NCBI RefSeq assembly: GCF_000021485.1 | Contig: NC_011761.1 | Span: forward strand, 836,001 to 900,000 | Source of the DNA: Acidithiobacillus ferrooxidans ATCC 23270 | Lineage (GTDB): Bacteria > Pseudomonadota > Gammaproteobacteria > Acidithiobacillales > Acidithiobacillaceae | DNA: 64,000 nt | Reading direction: 5' to 3' | In this document: one piece after another, positions 19,073 through 30,775 of the stretch | Layout: each line of letters begins with the position of its first letter | How positions within the stretch are numbered: position 1 is the first letter of the stretch | Position numbers and translations under genes: made by a program | Notes under the pieces: generated by a model | The model's input: the letters and a program-made list of their open reading frames with translations, nothing else | The model's database searches: none | Told to the model about the DNA's origin: nothing

Positions 19073-21049
19073 TTACGGGTTGGTGCCGAGGCGCCACTCG
19101 GGCCATATGGTTTGCGGCTTGCGGTCGAGAATGGCGGCGTAGACAACCGTGTTGGTCAGCACGCTCTGCACATAGTGGCGGGTTTGCCGAAAGGGGATAT
19201 TCGCGGTGAAAATCGGACCCGCCCATGGGCCTGGCGGCGGTGTCCAACGACCCAGCCAGCGTTGCGGTGCGCCGGGCCCGGCGTTGTAGGCCGCCGCAGC
19301 CAGCAGCTCGGAGCCACCAAAATGCTGTTGCTGAAGACTCAGATAGTGCGAACCCAGGGTCAGGTTGCCGTCGACGCTGTGCAGATCGGCGGTGGCGGCG
19401 CCGGCGACATGGGTTTGCAGCCACCGGGCGGTGGCGGGCATCACCTGCATCAGGCCTTGCGCGCCGACGTCGGACTGGATGCCGAACGCAAAACCAGATT
19501 CCTGCCGGATCAGGCCGGCAAGAAAGGCGCGTCGCAAGCCGGTTTGGGCTGCGGCGGCACTGATTTCCTGCGCATAGGGAAGCACGTAGCCTTGTCGCCA
19601 GTCTTTCCCACCGCGAATCAGGCTGCTGGCATGGATGCCCAGCAGCCACGCCTCATGCTGAAAGGCCGTCCGGGCTGCGGCCTCGATTTCCGCTGGGCCG
19701 TTCAACCCCTTCAAAAACTGGTCCCATTCGGCAAGGGCGTCGAAATAGAGTCCGAGATGATAAAGTGTGATCGCGGTCCGCCCGGGAGCATTATTCACGG
19801 GAGTGGCACTCACTTCGATGGGTGCGGGCGGGTCGCCGGACTTCAGGATCAGTGGTCTGTTCAGCGTCGCCATGGCCAGTTGCCCGTAATAAGTCCACGG
19901 AGATTCCAGAGCCGCGAGCGCGGTATAGGCGGCCTGCGTCTGCCCAAGCTGGAGTTGTGCGATCGCGGACCAGAATTGCCATTGCCGCTGCTGCCGTTGA
20001 ACGGCACCCATCTGCCGGGTGGCCAGCTCCACCATGTTCCAGTCACCGTCGCGCAATGCTGTACGGACCATCCAGGCCAGCAGTCGGGGCCGTGGGTGGA
20101 ACTGCGGATCGGCCGCGTAGGCCTGGGCATACCAGTGTCCGGATTCGGAACAAAAGGATAGCGTGGCATGGTAGGCAGCGTTGTACAGCAGCAGAGATTT
20201 ATCGGCAGCATCCAGGGCATCCAGGGTTTGCACAAATCGTGCGGCGTCTGCAGGATGGATGGCAGCGAGGCGCAGGAGGGCGAGCACCAGCAAATGGGCC
20301 TGACCGGCTGGCCAGTTGCCGGTGCCGTATTGCTGAATCTGCTGAGAGATCCATGTGGCCGGTGCCGTTACCGTCTGCGCAAGCTGGCCGGATTGCGGCG
20401 GAGGCAAAAACGGGGCAAAGCGCAGCGCGGCGCTGAAGGCCGAGGCCTCGTACATTTGCTGCAGGCGATGCCACAGCTCGGACGTCTTGATTTGCCCCTG
20501 TGCCAGATAGACGCGCGCCATGGCGTTGCAGGCCTGATCGTTCGCCGGAGCACTGCTCCAGAGGAAAAAGGGGGCAACTACCAGACTGGTGCGCAGCAGT
20601 GGGTCGCGCGCCGCATCGCAGCGTAAGGAGATCAAATCAGGAGGGCTGCCATCCTGATACACTTGGGTGAAGTCCGGCCAGTCCTTGCGGCGCGCGAGTT
20701 CCAGCAGCCATTGCCGGCGCAGCAGATGATGCGCCACTCCGCCCGGATAGTGCAGGGTATAGCGCTGGTATTGGCGCTGGGTCATGATGTTGAGGCGGGG
20801 TTGCAGAGACCAGTACCCTACCCATGGTCCCATGTAGGTGTTTTCCAATTCAGGCAGTGCATCGGCGGCGGGGCGATAATCACCCTGAGCGAAAGCGGTT
20901 GCTGCCGAGTTCAAAAGTTGTTCCTGAGCGGCACTGAGGATGCCGGCCGTCGCTACGGATGTTCCACAACCCATCCACAGCACCAGCGACACCAGCACCG
21001 CCGCGGGACGGGAGGAGCGTACTCTCAAGATTGCCTTAAAGGCGGCCAT
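19073..21049 (-). CDS. slt: Soluble lytic murein transglycosylase
   Basis: 658 residues from the ATG at 21049 (E. coli Slt70 645). Sec signal peptide (about residues 1-33: RSSRPAAVLVSLVLWMG then TSVATA). A long helical superhelix domain follows, then a goose-type SLT domain in the last 150 residues, with the catalytic Glu in IRQESGFAFGIQSDVGAQG (about residue 515), LMQVMPATARWL, and LLAAAAYNAGPGAPQRWL. It cleaves peptidoglycan between MurNAc and GlcNAc in the periplasm, forming 1,6-anhydro ends. The longer upstream open frame lacks a signal peptide and was rejected. Confidence 0.95.
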   Translation of the reverse strand: MAAFKAILRVRSSRPAAVLVSLVLWMGCGTSVATAGILSAAQEQLLNSAATAFAQGDYRPAADALPELENTYMGPWVGYWSLQPRLNIMTQRQYQRYTLHYPGGVAHHLLRRQWLLELARRKDWPDFTQVYQDGSPPDLISLRCDAARDPLLRTSLVVAPFFLWSSAPANDQACNAMARVYLAQGQIKTSELWHRLQQMYEASAFSAALRFAPFLPPPQSGQLAQTVTAPATWISQQIQQYGTGNWPAGQAHLLVLALLRLAAIHPADAARFVQTLDALDAADKSLLLYNAAYHATLSFCSESGHWYAQAYAADPQFHPRPRLLAWMVRTALRDGDWNMVELATRQMGAVQRQQRQWQFWSAIAQLQLGQTQAAYTALAALESPWTYYGQLAMATLNRPLILKSGDPPAPIEVSATPVNNAPGRTAITLYHLGLYFDALAEWDQFLKGLNGPAEIEAAARTAFQHEAWLLGIHASSLIRGGKDWRQGYVLPYAQEISAAAAQTGLRRAFLAGLIRQESGFAFGIQSDVGAQGLMQVMPATARWLQTHVAGAATADLHSVDGNLTLGSHYLSLQQQHFGGSELLAAAAYNAGPGAPQRWLGRWTPPPGPWAGPIFTANIPFRQTRHYVQSVLTNTVVYAAILDRKPQTIWPEWRLGTNP

Positions 21050-21209
21050 CGGCGCTGCTGCCTGATGAACGGCGCAGGGCACCCCCGACGATGAAATGGT
21101 GCCATCGGTCCGCTGTCTGTGCTGCCTGCATACGCCTTGACCCCCCGGAGATTGCTGAAGAACATCATGCCACCAAGTGTGCCGTTCAGGAAGCACTGCG
21201 GCTCCTGCG

Positions 21210-24200
21210 TCAGCGCAAGACTTCCGGTAGCGGCGCGAGCAGGGAGGCCAGGTCGTCGGGGCCGAAACGGAGCTTTTCTTTTTGCGTTTTCTCCAGCACA
21301 CCTGCGGCGAGAATGGCCTTTTTCTCCTGCAGGGCCAGGATTTTTTCTTCAATGCTCCCGGCAACAATCAGCTTGTAAACAAAAACCTGACGTTTCTGGC
21401 CGATGCGGTGGGCGCGATCAGTGGCCTGATTTTCGGCGGCGGGGTTCCACCACGGGTCATAGTGAATCACGGTGTCTGCCGCCGTGAGGTTGAGGCCGAC
21501 GCCGCCCGCCTTGAGGCTGATCAGGAAGAGTGGCACTTCACCGCGCTGAAAGCGGTCGATGGGCGTCTTGCGATCCTGGGTGCTGCCAGTGAGCAGCACG
21601 TAAGGGATATGCATCTTGTCGAGGCGTGCACTGATCAGGGCGAGCATCTCGGTGAATTGCGAAAACAGCAGAATCTGGCGACCTTCCGCCAGCAACTCCG
21701 GAATCATCTCCATGAGCAGGGCGAGTTTGGCGCTGTCCTGTACCTTTCGCGCCTTTTCACTCTTGAGCAGGCGCGGGTCACAGCAGACTTGGCGGAGTTT
21801 GAGCATCGCGTCCAGGATGACGATCTGGCTGCGCTGAAAACCCTTGGCGGCGATTTCCTGGCGGATCCGTTCATCCATGGCGCTGCGTACCGTTTCATAA
21901 AGATCGCGCTGCGCCCCTTCGATATCCATGGGGCGGATAATGATGGTCTTCTCGGGGAGTTCCTTGGCGACATCCTCCTTGCGCCGACGCAGAATGAAGG
22001 GGCGCACCCGACGGGCCAACAAATCCAGACGCTCAGCATCTCCGTGGCGCTCGATGGGGCCGCGCCAGACCCGTTGGAAACTGCGCTGGTCGCCGAGAAA
22101 GCCGGGCAGGAAGAAGTCGAATTGTGCCCAGAGTTCGCCGAGATGATTTTCAAGGGGGGTGCCGGTGAGGGCAAGCCGATGCCGGGTAGGAATCTCACGG
22201 ATGGCTTCGGCGGCGCGGCCCCGCGCGTTCTTGACCATCTGTGCCTCATCGAGAATCAGCAGATGAAAGTGCTGATTTCTGAGCGTTTCGACGTCCCGCC
22301 AGATCAGCGGATAGGTGGTAAGAATCAGGTCATGGTCAGGTATCTGGGCGAAACGGCTGCTGCGCTCTTTGCCGTGCAGGGAGAGCACCCGCAGGTCGGG
22401 AGTGAAGCGTGCCGCCTCTTCTCGCCAGTTGTGAATCAGAGAGGTGGGCATGATGATCAGGGCGGGATCCGTGAGGCGGCCACTTTCTTTTTCCAGCAGC
22501 AGATGGGCGAGGGTCTGGGCGGTTTTGCCGAGACCCATATCGTCCGCGAGAATGCCGCCCAAATGATGCTCGCGCAGGAATTGCAGCCAGGCAAGCCCAT
22601 CCTGTTGATAGCTGCGCAGGGGGAGGGCAAAACCTGCGGGCAGTGGGACGGAGGGGATCTCTCCGTTTTGAGGCAAAGATCTAGCCAGAGCACGCACGGC
22701 ATCCATCCCTTCACTACGCCACTGGTTGCCGTCCACCAGCCGGGCGATGCGGGGCGCGTCAAAGGCGGACATCCGCAAAGGCCCCCCGGCGTCCAGGCTG
22801 AACAGATCGATGAGGGTTCCGACCAGAGGTTTCAGGCGATCCGCCGTGGTCTGGATCGGCACGCCCGCCGGGGTGTGCAGGTGGATATGCTCACCATCGG
22901 GAATGGTACCGAGACCGCCTGGATTCAGCCAGCGCGGGTCGCGGGCGAAGAGGGCGCCGAGCAGGGGGGGCAGCGCCAGCCGCTTGCCGTCCACCACGAT
23001 ACCGACATCGAGACCCAGCCACCCCTCCTCGGCACCATCTACCTGCATATCCCATTCATCCACCTGTAGGAAGTAGTGACGAAAGCCATCGGGCCAGCGC
23101 ACCTCCCAACCCTGCTCGCGGAGGGTCTCGACGCTCGTTGACATGAACCCGTCCCAGTCGGCTTCGCTGGCTAGCCCGTAGATGGGATGAGGCAGCGGCG
23201 ACAGACTGTGGAAAAGGCCGGCACTGACAGCTTTCAGACCTGTTTTTCCGAGTGCCTGCAGTGCCTGTTTTTCGGCTGTCCTGTCGCGTTTTATCCGAAC
23301 CATCTCACCATTGTTGAGGGTCTGGATGGCACTGTCGTCGTCCACGGCAATGCGTGCGGGACCATACACAAATGTGGGCTGCGCATAATCGAAGCGACAG
23401 GTAGGACTCCATTGGCCGGCATAGTTGCGGTGTGCCTGAATACCGAGGAGGGCCAGAGTGTCGCACCAGAGCAGGGCTTGCAGAGGCGCTTCGATTTCCC
23501 GTAAGCCCTGTCCGGGATCGGCCACGGGCGCGGGGAGACCGGGCACCGATTGCTCCAGCATCTCGCGCAAAAGAATGGCTTCTTGCGCATTGAGGGGCGG
23601 GGCTTGCAGCAGATCGCGCAGGACCGTGGTCGGCAGGTCCGTCTCGATCGGGCCGATTTCCCCAGTCTTCCCATCCAGGTACCAGGTCGCATCCAGGGGC
23701 AGGAAGCTGGTAGCGGGTGGCGTGGTTTCCAGTGCCGGATATTGTTCCCCGCCCTTGCTGACCTTCCAGACCAGTGTGCCAGGCCGGTGATCACCGAGTC
23801 GCAGGGACGGGTTGGCTGGCGAATTGGCGAAGAGGCGTCCGGTACCGGCGAGTATGGTGAGAGCTGCGGCACCGTGGCGGGGGCCGAGATCGAATTCGCC
23901 CGTCTGGCTGGCATAGGGGTCTTCCAGCAGCAGACGGCGCAGAGCACGCTGGTCCGCGTCGTCGATGAAGCTCGGCGGGCGGCGCTGGGCGCCTTCAAAA
24001 TTGTACCAGGGGGTGAGACCGGTACATTCTCCGCTTTTGTTCAGGCGGGCCTTACGACAACTGAGAACCGGCCCCTGATGACGTCGGCTGTTCAGTTCCA
24101 GCAGCCAGTACAGGGTATGAGTGGCAGTCGGCGGCTTGGGTTTGGGCGGATCCAGATGCGAACGCAGTTCGCTCAGCCATTGCATCACATGCGGACGCAA

Positions 24201-24551
24201 AGCCGGGGCCGGCGTCGGCGCAGCGTGGCTACGACCGGCCAGCAGAGCGAGGAGCACCGCGGTGACGTGTTTGCAGCGACTGCCTACCGGGCAGGTACAC
24301 AGGGTTACCAGATGCCCTTGGCTGAGGTGGATGTCTACCCGGTATGGCGTATGTGCCGTGCCCTGCACCAGGGCACTGAGGTCGGTGCTGCCACGCTGCT
24401 CCAGATGGCTGATGGACTTCTGGTAAGGTTGGGCTTTGCGAATTTCCAGATCGCCCACCCATTTGCGGATATCTTCGTAACCGTACGTCCCCAGCGTGGG
24501 CATTGCACTGGCATCGCGGTGCCAGTTCATCCAGTCATTATTGGTAGGCAT
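21210..24551 (-). CDS. SWIM zinc-finger SNF2/RapA-like helicase
   Basis: About 1113 residues. Near residue 90 there is a SWIM finger (CTCPVGSRCKHVTAVLLALL, a CxCx5CxH pattern). A long middle region of unclear fold follows, then a C-terminal SNF2 ATPase: Walker A DDMGLGKTAQTLAHLLL near residue 670, DEAQ box LLILDEAQMVKN near 770, LTGTPLEN, and helicase_C with SLKAGGVGLNLTAADTVIHY and DRAHRIGQKRQVFVYKLI near 1045. Likely a DNA translocase that remodels protein-DNA complexes; the target is unknown. The start is uncertain: no clear Shine-Dalgarno, and ATGs at 24617 and 24530 are alternatives. It is divergent from the phosphohexomutase gene. Confidence 0.9.
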   Translation of the reverse strand: MPTNNDWMNWHRDASAMPTLGTYGYEDIRKWVGDLEIRKAQPYQKSISHLEQRGSTDLSALVQGTAHTPYRVDIHLSQGHLVTLCTCPVGSRCKHVTAVLLALLAGRSHAAPTPAPALRPHVMQWLSELRSHLDPPKPKPPTATHTLYWLLELNSRRHQGPVLSCRKARLNKSGECTGLTPWYNFEGAQRRPPSFIDDADQRALRRLLLEDPYASQTGEFDLGPRHGAAALTILAGTGRLFANSPANPSLRLGDHRPGTLVWKVSKGGEQYPALETTPPATSFLPLDATWYLDGKTGEIGPIETDLPTTVLRDLLQAPPLNAQEAILLREMLEQSVPGLPAPVADPGQGLREIEAPLQALLWCDTLALLGIQAHRNYAGQWSPTCRFDYAQPTFVYGPARIAVDDDSAIQTLNNGEMVRIKRDRTAEKQALQALGKTGLKAVSAGLFHSLSPLPHPIYGLASEADWDGFMSTSVETLREQGWEVRWPDGFRHYFLQVDEWDMQVDGAEEGWLGLDVGIVVDGKRLALPPLLGALFARDPRWLNPGGLGTIPDGEHIHLHTPAGVPIQTTADRLKPLVGTLIDLFSLDAGGPLRMSAFDAPRIARLVDGNQWRSEGMDAVRALARSLPQNGEIPSVPLPAGFALPLRSYQQDGLAWLQFLREHHLGGILADDMGLGKTAQTLAHLLLEKESGRLTDPALIIMPTSLIHNWREEAARFTPDLRVLSLHGKERSSRFAQIPDHDLILTTYPLIWRDVETLRNQHFHLLILDEAQMVKNARGRAAEAIREIPTRHRLALTGTPLENHLGELWAQFDFFLPGFLGDQRSFQRVWRGPIERHGDAERLDLLARRVRPFILRRRKEDVAKELPEKTIIIRPMDIEGAQRDLYETVRSAMDERIRQEIAAKGFQRSQIVILDAMLKLRQVCCDPRLLKSEKARKVQDSAKLALLMEMIPELLAEGRQILLFSQFTEMLALISARLDKMHIPYVLLTGSTQDRKTPIDRFQRGEVPLFLISLKAGGVGLNLTAADTVIHYDPWWNPAAENQATDRAHRIGQKRQVFVYKLIVAGSIEEKILALQEKKAILAAGVLEKTQKEKLRFGPDDLASLLAPLPEVLR

Positions 24552-24727
24552 GGGTGTGCTCGGTGGTTTGATGATATCGGGAAATGCACCAGGACGATGC
24601 CGCCGTGCAAACAGCATATGGTACACAGTCGTGGGGTGGGAGGGGAAGCGGTTCGGGGTGGTCCGCCGGTATCGCCGCAAGCGCCTTGCCGTTATCATGA
24701 GCGGAACGGCACACACGGAGAGGGCAG

Positions 24728-26182
24728 ATGATGGTGGCTTTTGGGACGAGTGGGTTGCGGGGTCTGGTGGTGGATCTGTCGGATAAGGTCGTTTATGTAC
24801 ATACCCAGGCCTTTCTGCGGTATCTTGCGGAAATCGGCGAGTTTCACGCCGGGGATGCGGTGATACTGGGCGGCGACCTGCGTCCCAGCACGCCGCGGAT
24901 GCTGGCCGCGGCCTGGGCCGCGGTCCTCGCGGGGGGCGGGCAGCCTCGTTTCGCCGGATACCTTCCCTCGCCGGCGTTGGCTTTTGCGGGATTGACGGCG
25001 GGAGTCCCGTCCCTGATGGTCACCGGCAGTCATATTCCGTTTGATCGCAACGGCATCAAATTCAACCTGCCTCGTGGAGAACTGCTCAAAGCGGATGAGG
25101 CCGGGATCCTGCGTCAGGATATGACGGTGGATACGGCCCTTTTCGACGACGCGGGCGCGCTGCGCAAGCCACCCGTTTTGCCCGCTGCTGACCCGCACTG
25201 GCTGGCGCTCTATCAGCAGCGTTACCGGGACTTTTTTGGCATGGACAGTCTTGCCGGATGGCGACTGGGCGTCTACCAGCACTCCGGCGTCGCCCGTGAT
25301 CTGCTGGTGACACTGCTGGAGTCGCTGGGTGCGGAGGTGCTGCCCCTGGGCCGCTCCGCGGATTTTGTGGCCCTGGATACCGAGGCCCTGCGCCCCGAAG
25401 ACACGGTTCTGGCGCAGCGCGCAGTGGCTGAGCACCATCTCGATGCGCTCCTGACTACGGACGGCGACGCCGACCGTCCCATGATTGCCGACCATGAGGG
25501 CCGCTGGTGGCGTGGCGACGTGCTGGGGATACTGACTGCCCATGCCTTGGGCGCCCATACGGTAGTCACACCGGTAAGTAGCAACACGGCGCTGGAGTTG
25601 TCCGGCTTTTTTCCGGAAATCCTGCGCACCCGGATCGGCTCCCCCTATGTCATCGAGGCGATGCAGGCCGCCTTGCAGGAGGGATTGAAGCCCGTCTGCG
25701 GGTATGAGGCCAACGGGGGTTTTCTGCTGGGCAGCCCGCTTACCCGTGATGGCCACACCCTGGCGCCCCTTCCCACCCGCGACGCCATCCTGCCCATGCT
25801 GACGGTGCTTGCGGCGGCGCAGAATCGTGGCGTCCCTCTGGCAGCCTTGCTGGCCGATCTGCCACCCCGTCATACCGCCAGTGACCGTTTGCAGAACTTT
25901 CCAACGGCGCTGAGCCAGCGCCACCTGGATACCTTTCGCGGTGAGGACGAGGCGGCCAACTTCGTGGCTTTCAATACGGCTTTTGGAGAAATTGCGGGTG
26001 CCGCGCAGCGCATGGATCTGACGGACGGCATCCGGGTGACCCTCACGTCGGGCGGCATCGTTCATCTGCGGCCTTCCGGCAATGCGCCGGAACTGCGCTG
26101 CTATACGGAGGCCGATAGCCCGGAGCAAGCCGAGACCATGCTGCGGAAGGCCTTACAGGTCATGAATGGCTGGCGGGCCTGA
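24728..26182 (+). CDS. Phosphomannomutase/phosphoglucomutase family protein
   Basis: 484 residues. Alpha-D-phosphohexomutase with the four usual blocks: GTSGLRG at the N terminus, phosphoserine loop TGSHIPFDRNGIKF (about residue 100; most relatives have TASHNP), metal loop TTDGDADRP, sugar loop GYEANGGF, and phosphate loop RPSGNAPELR at the C terminus. It interconverts hexose 1- and 6-phosphates, probably for nucleotide sugars; the exact sugar cannot be told. Two consecutive ATGs (24728, 24731) are possible starts. A small membrane-protein gene follows within 8 bases. Confidence 0.9.
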   Translation: MMVAFGTSGLRGLVVDLSDKVVYVHTQAFLRYLAEIGEFHAGDAVILGGDLRPSTPRMLAAAWAAVLAGGGQPRFAGYLPSPALAFAGLTAGVPSLMVTGSHIPFDRNGIKFNLPRGELLKADEAGILRQDMTVDTALFDDAGALRKPPVLPAADPHWLALYQQRYRDFFGMDSLAGWRLGVYQHSGVARDLLVTLLESLGAEVLPLGRSADFVALDTEALRPEDTVLAQRAVAEHHLDALLTTDGDADRPMIADHEGRWWRGDVLGILTAHALGAHTVVTPVSSNTALELSGFFPEILRTRIGSPYVIEAMQAALQEGLKPVCGYEANGGFLLGSPLTRDGHTLAPLPTRDAILPMLTVLAAAQNRGVPLAALLADLPPRHTASDRLQNFPTALSQRHLDTFRGEDEAANFVAFNTAFGEIAGAAQRMDLTDGIRVTLTSGGIVHLRPSGNAPELRCYTEADSPEQAETMLRKALQVMNGWRA

Positions 26183-26189
26183 GCGGCGG

Positions 26190-26474
26190 ATGCGGCGCAT
26201 CTTTTTTCCGCGCATCTGGTGGGTGTACATCGGCACCGGACTGCTTATTGCGGATCTGCTGCTGATGGTGTTGCGCTATCTGGGCGTGGTGTTCAAAACC
26301 AATGCCGTGGCGGAACTGGCGGTCCACCACGGCACCGATGCCCAGGCGCAAAGTCTGCTGCGTCTGGCAGACGTGCTGAATGCGGTTCACTGGAAATGGA
26401 TCGGCGAAATTTTTCTGGTCGGCATTGTTTTGCTGTTTATCGGTATGTGGAAACCCTTTTACCGGAAAAAATGA
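26190..26474 (+). CDS. Small membrane protein of unknown function
   Basis: 94 residues from the ATG at 26190; an ATG at 26166 inside the upstream gene is the alternative. Two hydrophobic helices: IWWVYIGTGLLIADLLLMVL near the N terminus and EIFLVGIVLLFIGMW near the C terminus, separated by a soluble loop (AELAVHHGTDAQAQSLLRLADVL) and ended by basic residues. It lies 7 bases after the phosphohexomutase stop, so it is probably cotranscribed. I do not recognise the family. Confidence 0.65.
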   Translation: MRRIFFPRIWWVYIGTGLLIADLLLMVLRYLGVVFKTNAVAELAVHHGTDAQAQSLLRLADVLNAVHWKWIGEIFLVGIVLLFIGMWKPFYRKK

Positions 26475-26486
26475 ACCCGCCGATCT

Positions 26487-28079
26487 TCACCCCATGCCCT
26501 GGCTGCGCAGATAATCCTCATAGGTGCCCTTGAAGTCCTGGATGCCCCGCGGGGTGAATTCGATGATGCGAGTGGCCAGGGAAGACACAAACGCTCGGTC
26601 ATGGCTGACAAAAAGCAAGGTTCCGTCGTATTTCTCCAGGGCCGAATTGAGAGACTCGATGGATTCCATATCCAGGTGGTTGGTCGGCTCATCGAGAATC
26701 AACACGTTGGGTTTCTGCAGGGTGAGCTTGCCGAAGAGCATCCGGCCCTTTTCGCCACCGGAGAGCACCTTGACCGAACGATTGACCTGGTCCTGCCCGA
26801 AGAGCAGGCGGCCCAGCACGCCGCGGATCACCTGGTCATCATCGCGCTCACCGCGCCACTGGCACATCCAGTCGAAAAGCGTCATATCCTCGGCAAATTC
26901 CGGGGCATAATCCTGGGCGAAATAACCGATACGCGCATTCTCCGCCCATTTTATTTCGCCGGCATCGGTGGTCAATTCGCCCATCAGGCAACGCAACAAG
27001 GTAGTTTTGCCCAGACCATTGGAGCCGATAATTGCAATGCGTTCGCCGGCCTCGACATGCAAACGCATTTTATGAAACAGGCGCAGATCGCCAAAGGATT
27101 TGCTCAGGTCCTTCCCATCCAGGGCATTGCGATAGAGTTTGCGTTCCTGATTGAAGACCAGATAGGGATTTTGCCGGCTGGAAGGCTTCACCTCTGCGAG
27201 CTGGATTTTCTCCAACTGACGGGCGCGGGAAGTCGCCTGCTTGGCCTTGGAGGCATTGGCGGAGAAGCGACTCACAAAGCCCTGCAACTCGGCCATCTTC
27301 TCCTTTTTCTTGTCATTGTCGGCGAGCAATTGATCCCGCACCAGGGTTGAAGCCTGCATATATTCATCATAATTACCGGGATAAATGCGTAACTCGCCAT
27401 AATCCAGGTCCGCCATGTGGGTACAGACGCTATTCAGGAAATGACGGTCATGGGAGATGATGATGACGGTACTGTTGAGGTTGCTGATGAGTTCTTCCAG
27501 CCACTGGATGGTATGAATGTCGAGGTTATTGGTCGGCTCGTCCAGCAGCAGAATATCGGGGTCAGCGAAAAGCGCCTGCGCCAGCAATACCCGCAGTTTC
27601 CAGCCGGGTGACACCGCCGACATCAATCCGCTGTGCTGCTCCAGCGGAATACCCACACCACTCAGCAACTCCCCAGCCCGGGACTCGGCCGCATAGCCGC
27701 CCAACTCGGCAAACTCCACCTCCACATGCGCCACCGCCATCCCTTCTTCGTCGGTCATCTCCGGCAGGGCATAGAGGCGATCGCGTTCCTGCTTGACGCG
27801 CCAGAGTTCGGCGTGGCCCATGATCACCGTGTCCAGCACGGTGCACTCCTCAAAGGCAAACTGATCCTGCCGCAGCTTGCCGAGACGCTCACCGCTGCTC
27901 AGGCTGACGTGTCCGGAGCTGGGCTCCAGATCACCACCAAGAATCTTCATCAGCGTCGTCTTGCCGCTGCCGTTGGCACCGATAAGGCCATAGCGGTTGC
28001 CATTGCCGAACTCGACGGAGACGTTTTCAAAGAGGGCCTTGGCCCCGAATTGCATGGTGAGGTTGGTGGTGCTGAGCAA
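26487..28079 (-). CDS. ybiT: ABC-F family ATPase YbiT
   Basis: Soluble ribosome-associated ABC-F protein with two ATPase domains and no membrane part. Walker [10 protein letters not shown] and GSNGLGKTT; signature-like [19 protein letters not shown] and [14 protein letters not shown]; two LDEPTN boxes ([14 protein letters not shown]). The linker [19 protein letters not shown] is close to YbiT rather than EttA or Uup. I place the start at TTG 28079, which has a GGAG 6 bases upstream and gives 530 residues, exactly the E. coli YbiT length. An ATG 57 bases further upstream would add a 19-residue extension with no counterpart. Divergent from thiC. Confidence 0.93.
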   Translation of the reverse strand: MLSTTNLTMQFGAKALFENVSVEFGNGNRYGLIGANGSGKTTLMKILGGDLEPSSGHVSLSSGERLGKLRQDQFAFEECTVLDTVIMGHAELWRVKQERDRLYALPEMTDEEGMAVAHVEVEFAELGGYAAESRAGELLSGVGIPLEQHSGLMSAVSPGWKLRVLLAQALFADPDILLLDEPTNNLDIHTIQWLEELISNLNSTVIIISHDRHFLNSVCTHMADLDYGELRIYPGNYDEYMQASTLVRDQLLADNDKKKEKMAELQGFVSRFSANASKAKQATSRARQLEKIQLAEVKPSSRQNPYLVFNQERKLYRNALDGKDLSKSFGDLRLFHKMRLHVEAGERIAIIGSNGLGKTTLLRCLMGELTTDAGEIKWAENARIGYFAQDYAPEFAEDMTLFDWMCQWRGERDDDQVIRGVLGRLLFGQDQVNRSVKVLSGGEKGRMLFGKLTLQKPNVLILDEPTNHLDMESIESLNSALEKYDGTLLFVSHDRAFVSSLATRIIEFTPRGIQDFKGTYEDYLRSQGMG

Positions 28080-28186
28080 GATGGACTCCGAAAGGGCGGC
28101 AAACAAGGGCTGAATGGACGGGCGCGATGATAGCACTGATTCGCTTTGCGCGTCCCACCCTTCGTGGCATAAGGTGGTGGACTAAC

Positions 28187-28216
28187 TTGACAGATTCACT
28201 CAGCTTCCCGTACCTT
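28187..28216 (+). promoter_or_regulatory. Candidate promoter of the thiC transcript
   Basis: A perfect -35 TTGACA (28187-28192) is followed after 18 bases by TACCTT (28211-28216), a weak -10. This would start RNA near 28223, just upstream of the riboswitch. The TATAAA at 28231 is too close to the riboswitch to be its -10. Confidence 0.4.
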
Positions 28217-28228
28217 GCTCAGTGAATC
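28193..28228. repeat. 12-bp inverted repeat in the ybiT-thiC intergenic region
   Basis: GATTCACTCAGC and GCTCAGTGAATC pair at 11 of 12 positions around a 12-base centre. The repeat starts right after the TTGACA -35 and spans the -10, so it looks like a repressor operator. The gap 28080-28397 holds this, the riboswitch and the thiC ribosome binding site. Confidence 0.6.
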
Positions 28229-28236
28229 GTTATAAA

Positions 28237-28311
28237 CGCTAGGGGCGTCCACGTCGTGGGCTGAGAGGTACCCTTGGAACCTGATCCGGGTCATGCCGGC
28301 GTAGGGAAGCG
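28237..28311 (+). ncRNA. TPP riboswitch (THI element)
   Basis: The conserved TPP aptamer core is present in order: GGGG near 28242, GGCTGAGAGGTACCC (28259-28273), GAACCTGATCCGGGTCATGCC and GCGTAGGGAAGC. P1 is closed by CGCT (28237-28240) and AGCG (28308-28311). Thiamine diphosphate binding would shut off the downstream gene. No intrinsic terminator is seen between it and thiC, so control is more likely at translation: AGGAGG at 28384-28389, 8 bases before the ATG. Confidence 0.95.
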
Positions 28312-28394
28312 CGACTGCAGCATGCCTGTCCGCATCTTCCGCCCGCATCCTGATTTTGTTCCGCAGCAATCGGATAAATTTTTAGGAGGAATGA

Positions 28395-30281
<1,887 letters not shown>

Positions 30282-30306
30282 CCAACCGCGTCGGGTTCAA
30301 GGGTTG

Positions 30307-30771
30307 TCAGCCAAATATTCCCCATACTCCCGCCAGGATGGTGGGGATGGCCAGCGCCAGATTGATACCCGAAACCAGCCTGATCTGCCCGGCGGCCCGG
30401 GCGGCCATAGGCCAGTCGCCAGCGGCAATGGCCCGCCCCATGCGCAGGAACGGCACGAAGAATACAAGCAAGGCCAGCATCACCATCAGGGTGCCGAGTG
30501 TCACCATGATCCGCATCGCCGTAGGGAGCGCGGTAAATCCGCCGTATACGTACACCATCCAGTAACCGGTAATCACCAGTACCGCGCCAGCCACCCATAC
30601 CCAGGCAAAGAAGGGGCGAAAAATCTGGTAGAGTAATTTGCTGCGTTCTGCCTCGCTGGCTATGTTACGGCGCAGAACCGGAACGATAAAAATATCGAGC
30701 AGAAAAATTCCTCCAATCCAGGAAACCACTGCGGTGATATGGAAAAACTGCAATACCGTAAGTGCGCTCAT
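30307..30771 (-). CDS. CopD-like four-helix membrane protein
   Basis: 154 residues, four hydrophobic helices: LTVLQFFHITAVVSWIGGIF, a second around VWVAGAVLVITGYWMVYVYG, a third IMVTLGTLMVMLALLVFFVP and a fourth near NLALAIPTILAGVWG. The HITAVVSWIGG segment and the spacing resemble CopD/DUF2269-type integral membrane proteins that may bind haem or copper through His. It starts 4 bases after the GMC oxidoreductase stop, so it is the last gene of that operon. The function is not known; a redox partner for the oxidoreductase is a guess. Confidence 0.6.
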   Translation of the reverse strand: MSALTVLQFFHITAVVSWIGGIFLLDIFIVPVLRRNIASEAERSKLLYQIFRPFFAWVWVAGAVLVITGYWMVYVYGGFTALPTAMRIMVTLGTLMVMLALLVFFVPFLRMGRAIAAGDWPMAARAAGQIRLVSGINLALAIPTILAGVWGIFG

Positions 30772-30775
30772 TCAT

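Noticed and set aside
21282-23069. 595-residue plus-strand open frame opposite the SNF2 helicase
   Set aside because: Antisense to a gene with clear motifs; no family motif of its own. Long shadow frames are common in GC-rich DNA.
28231-28236. TATAAA as the -10 of thiC
   Set aside because: RNA would start inside the riboswitch P1/P2 region, breaking the aptamer.
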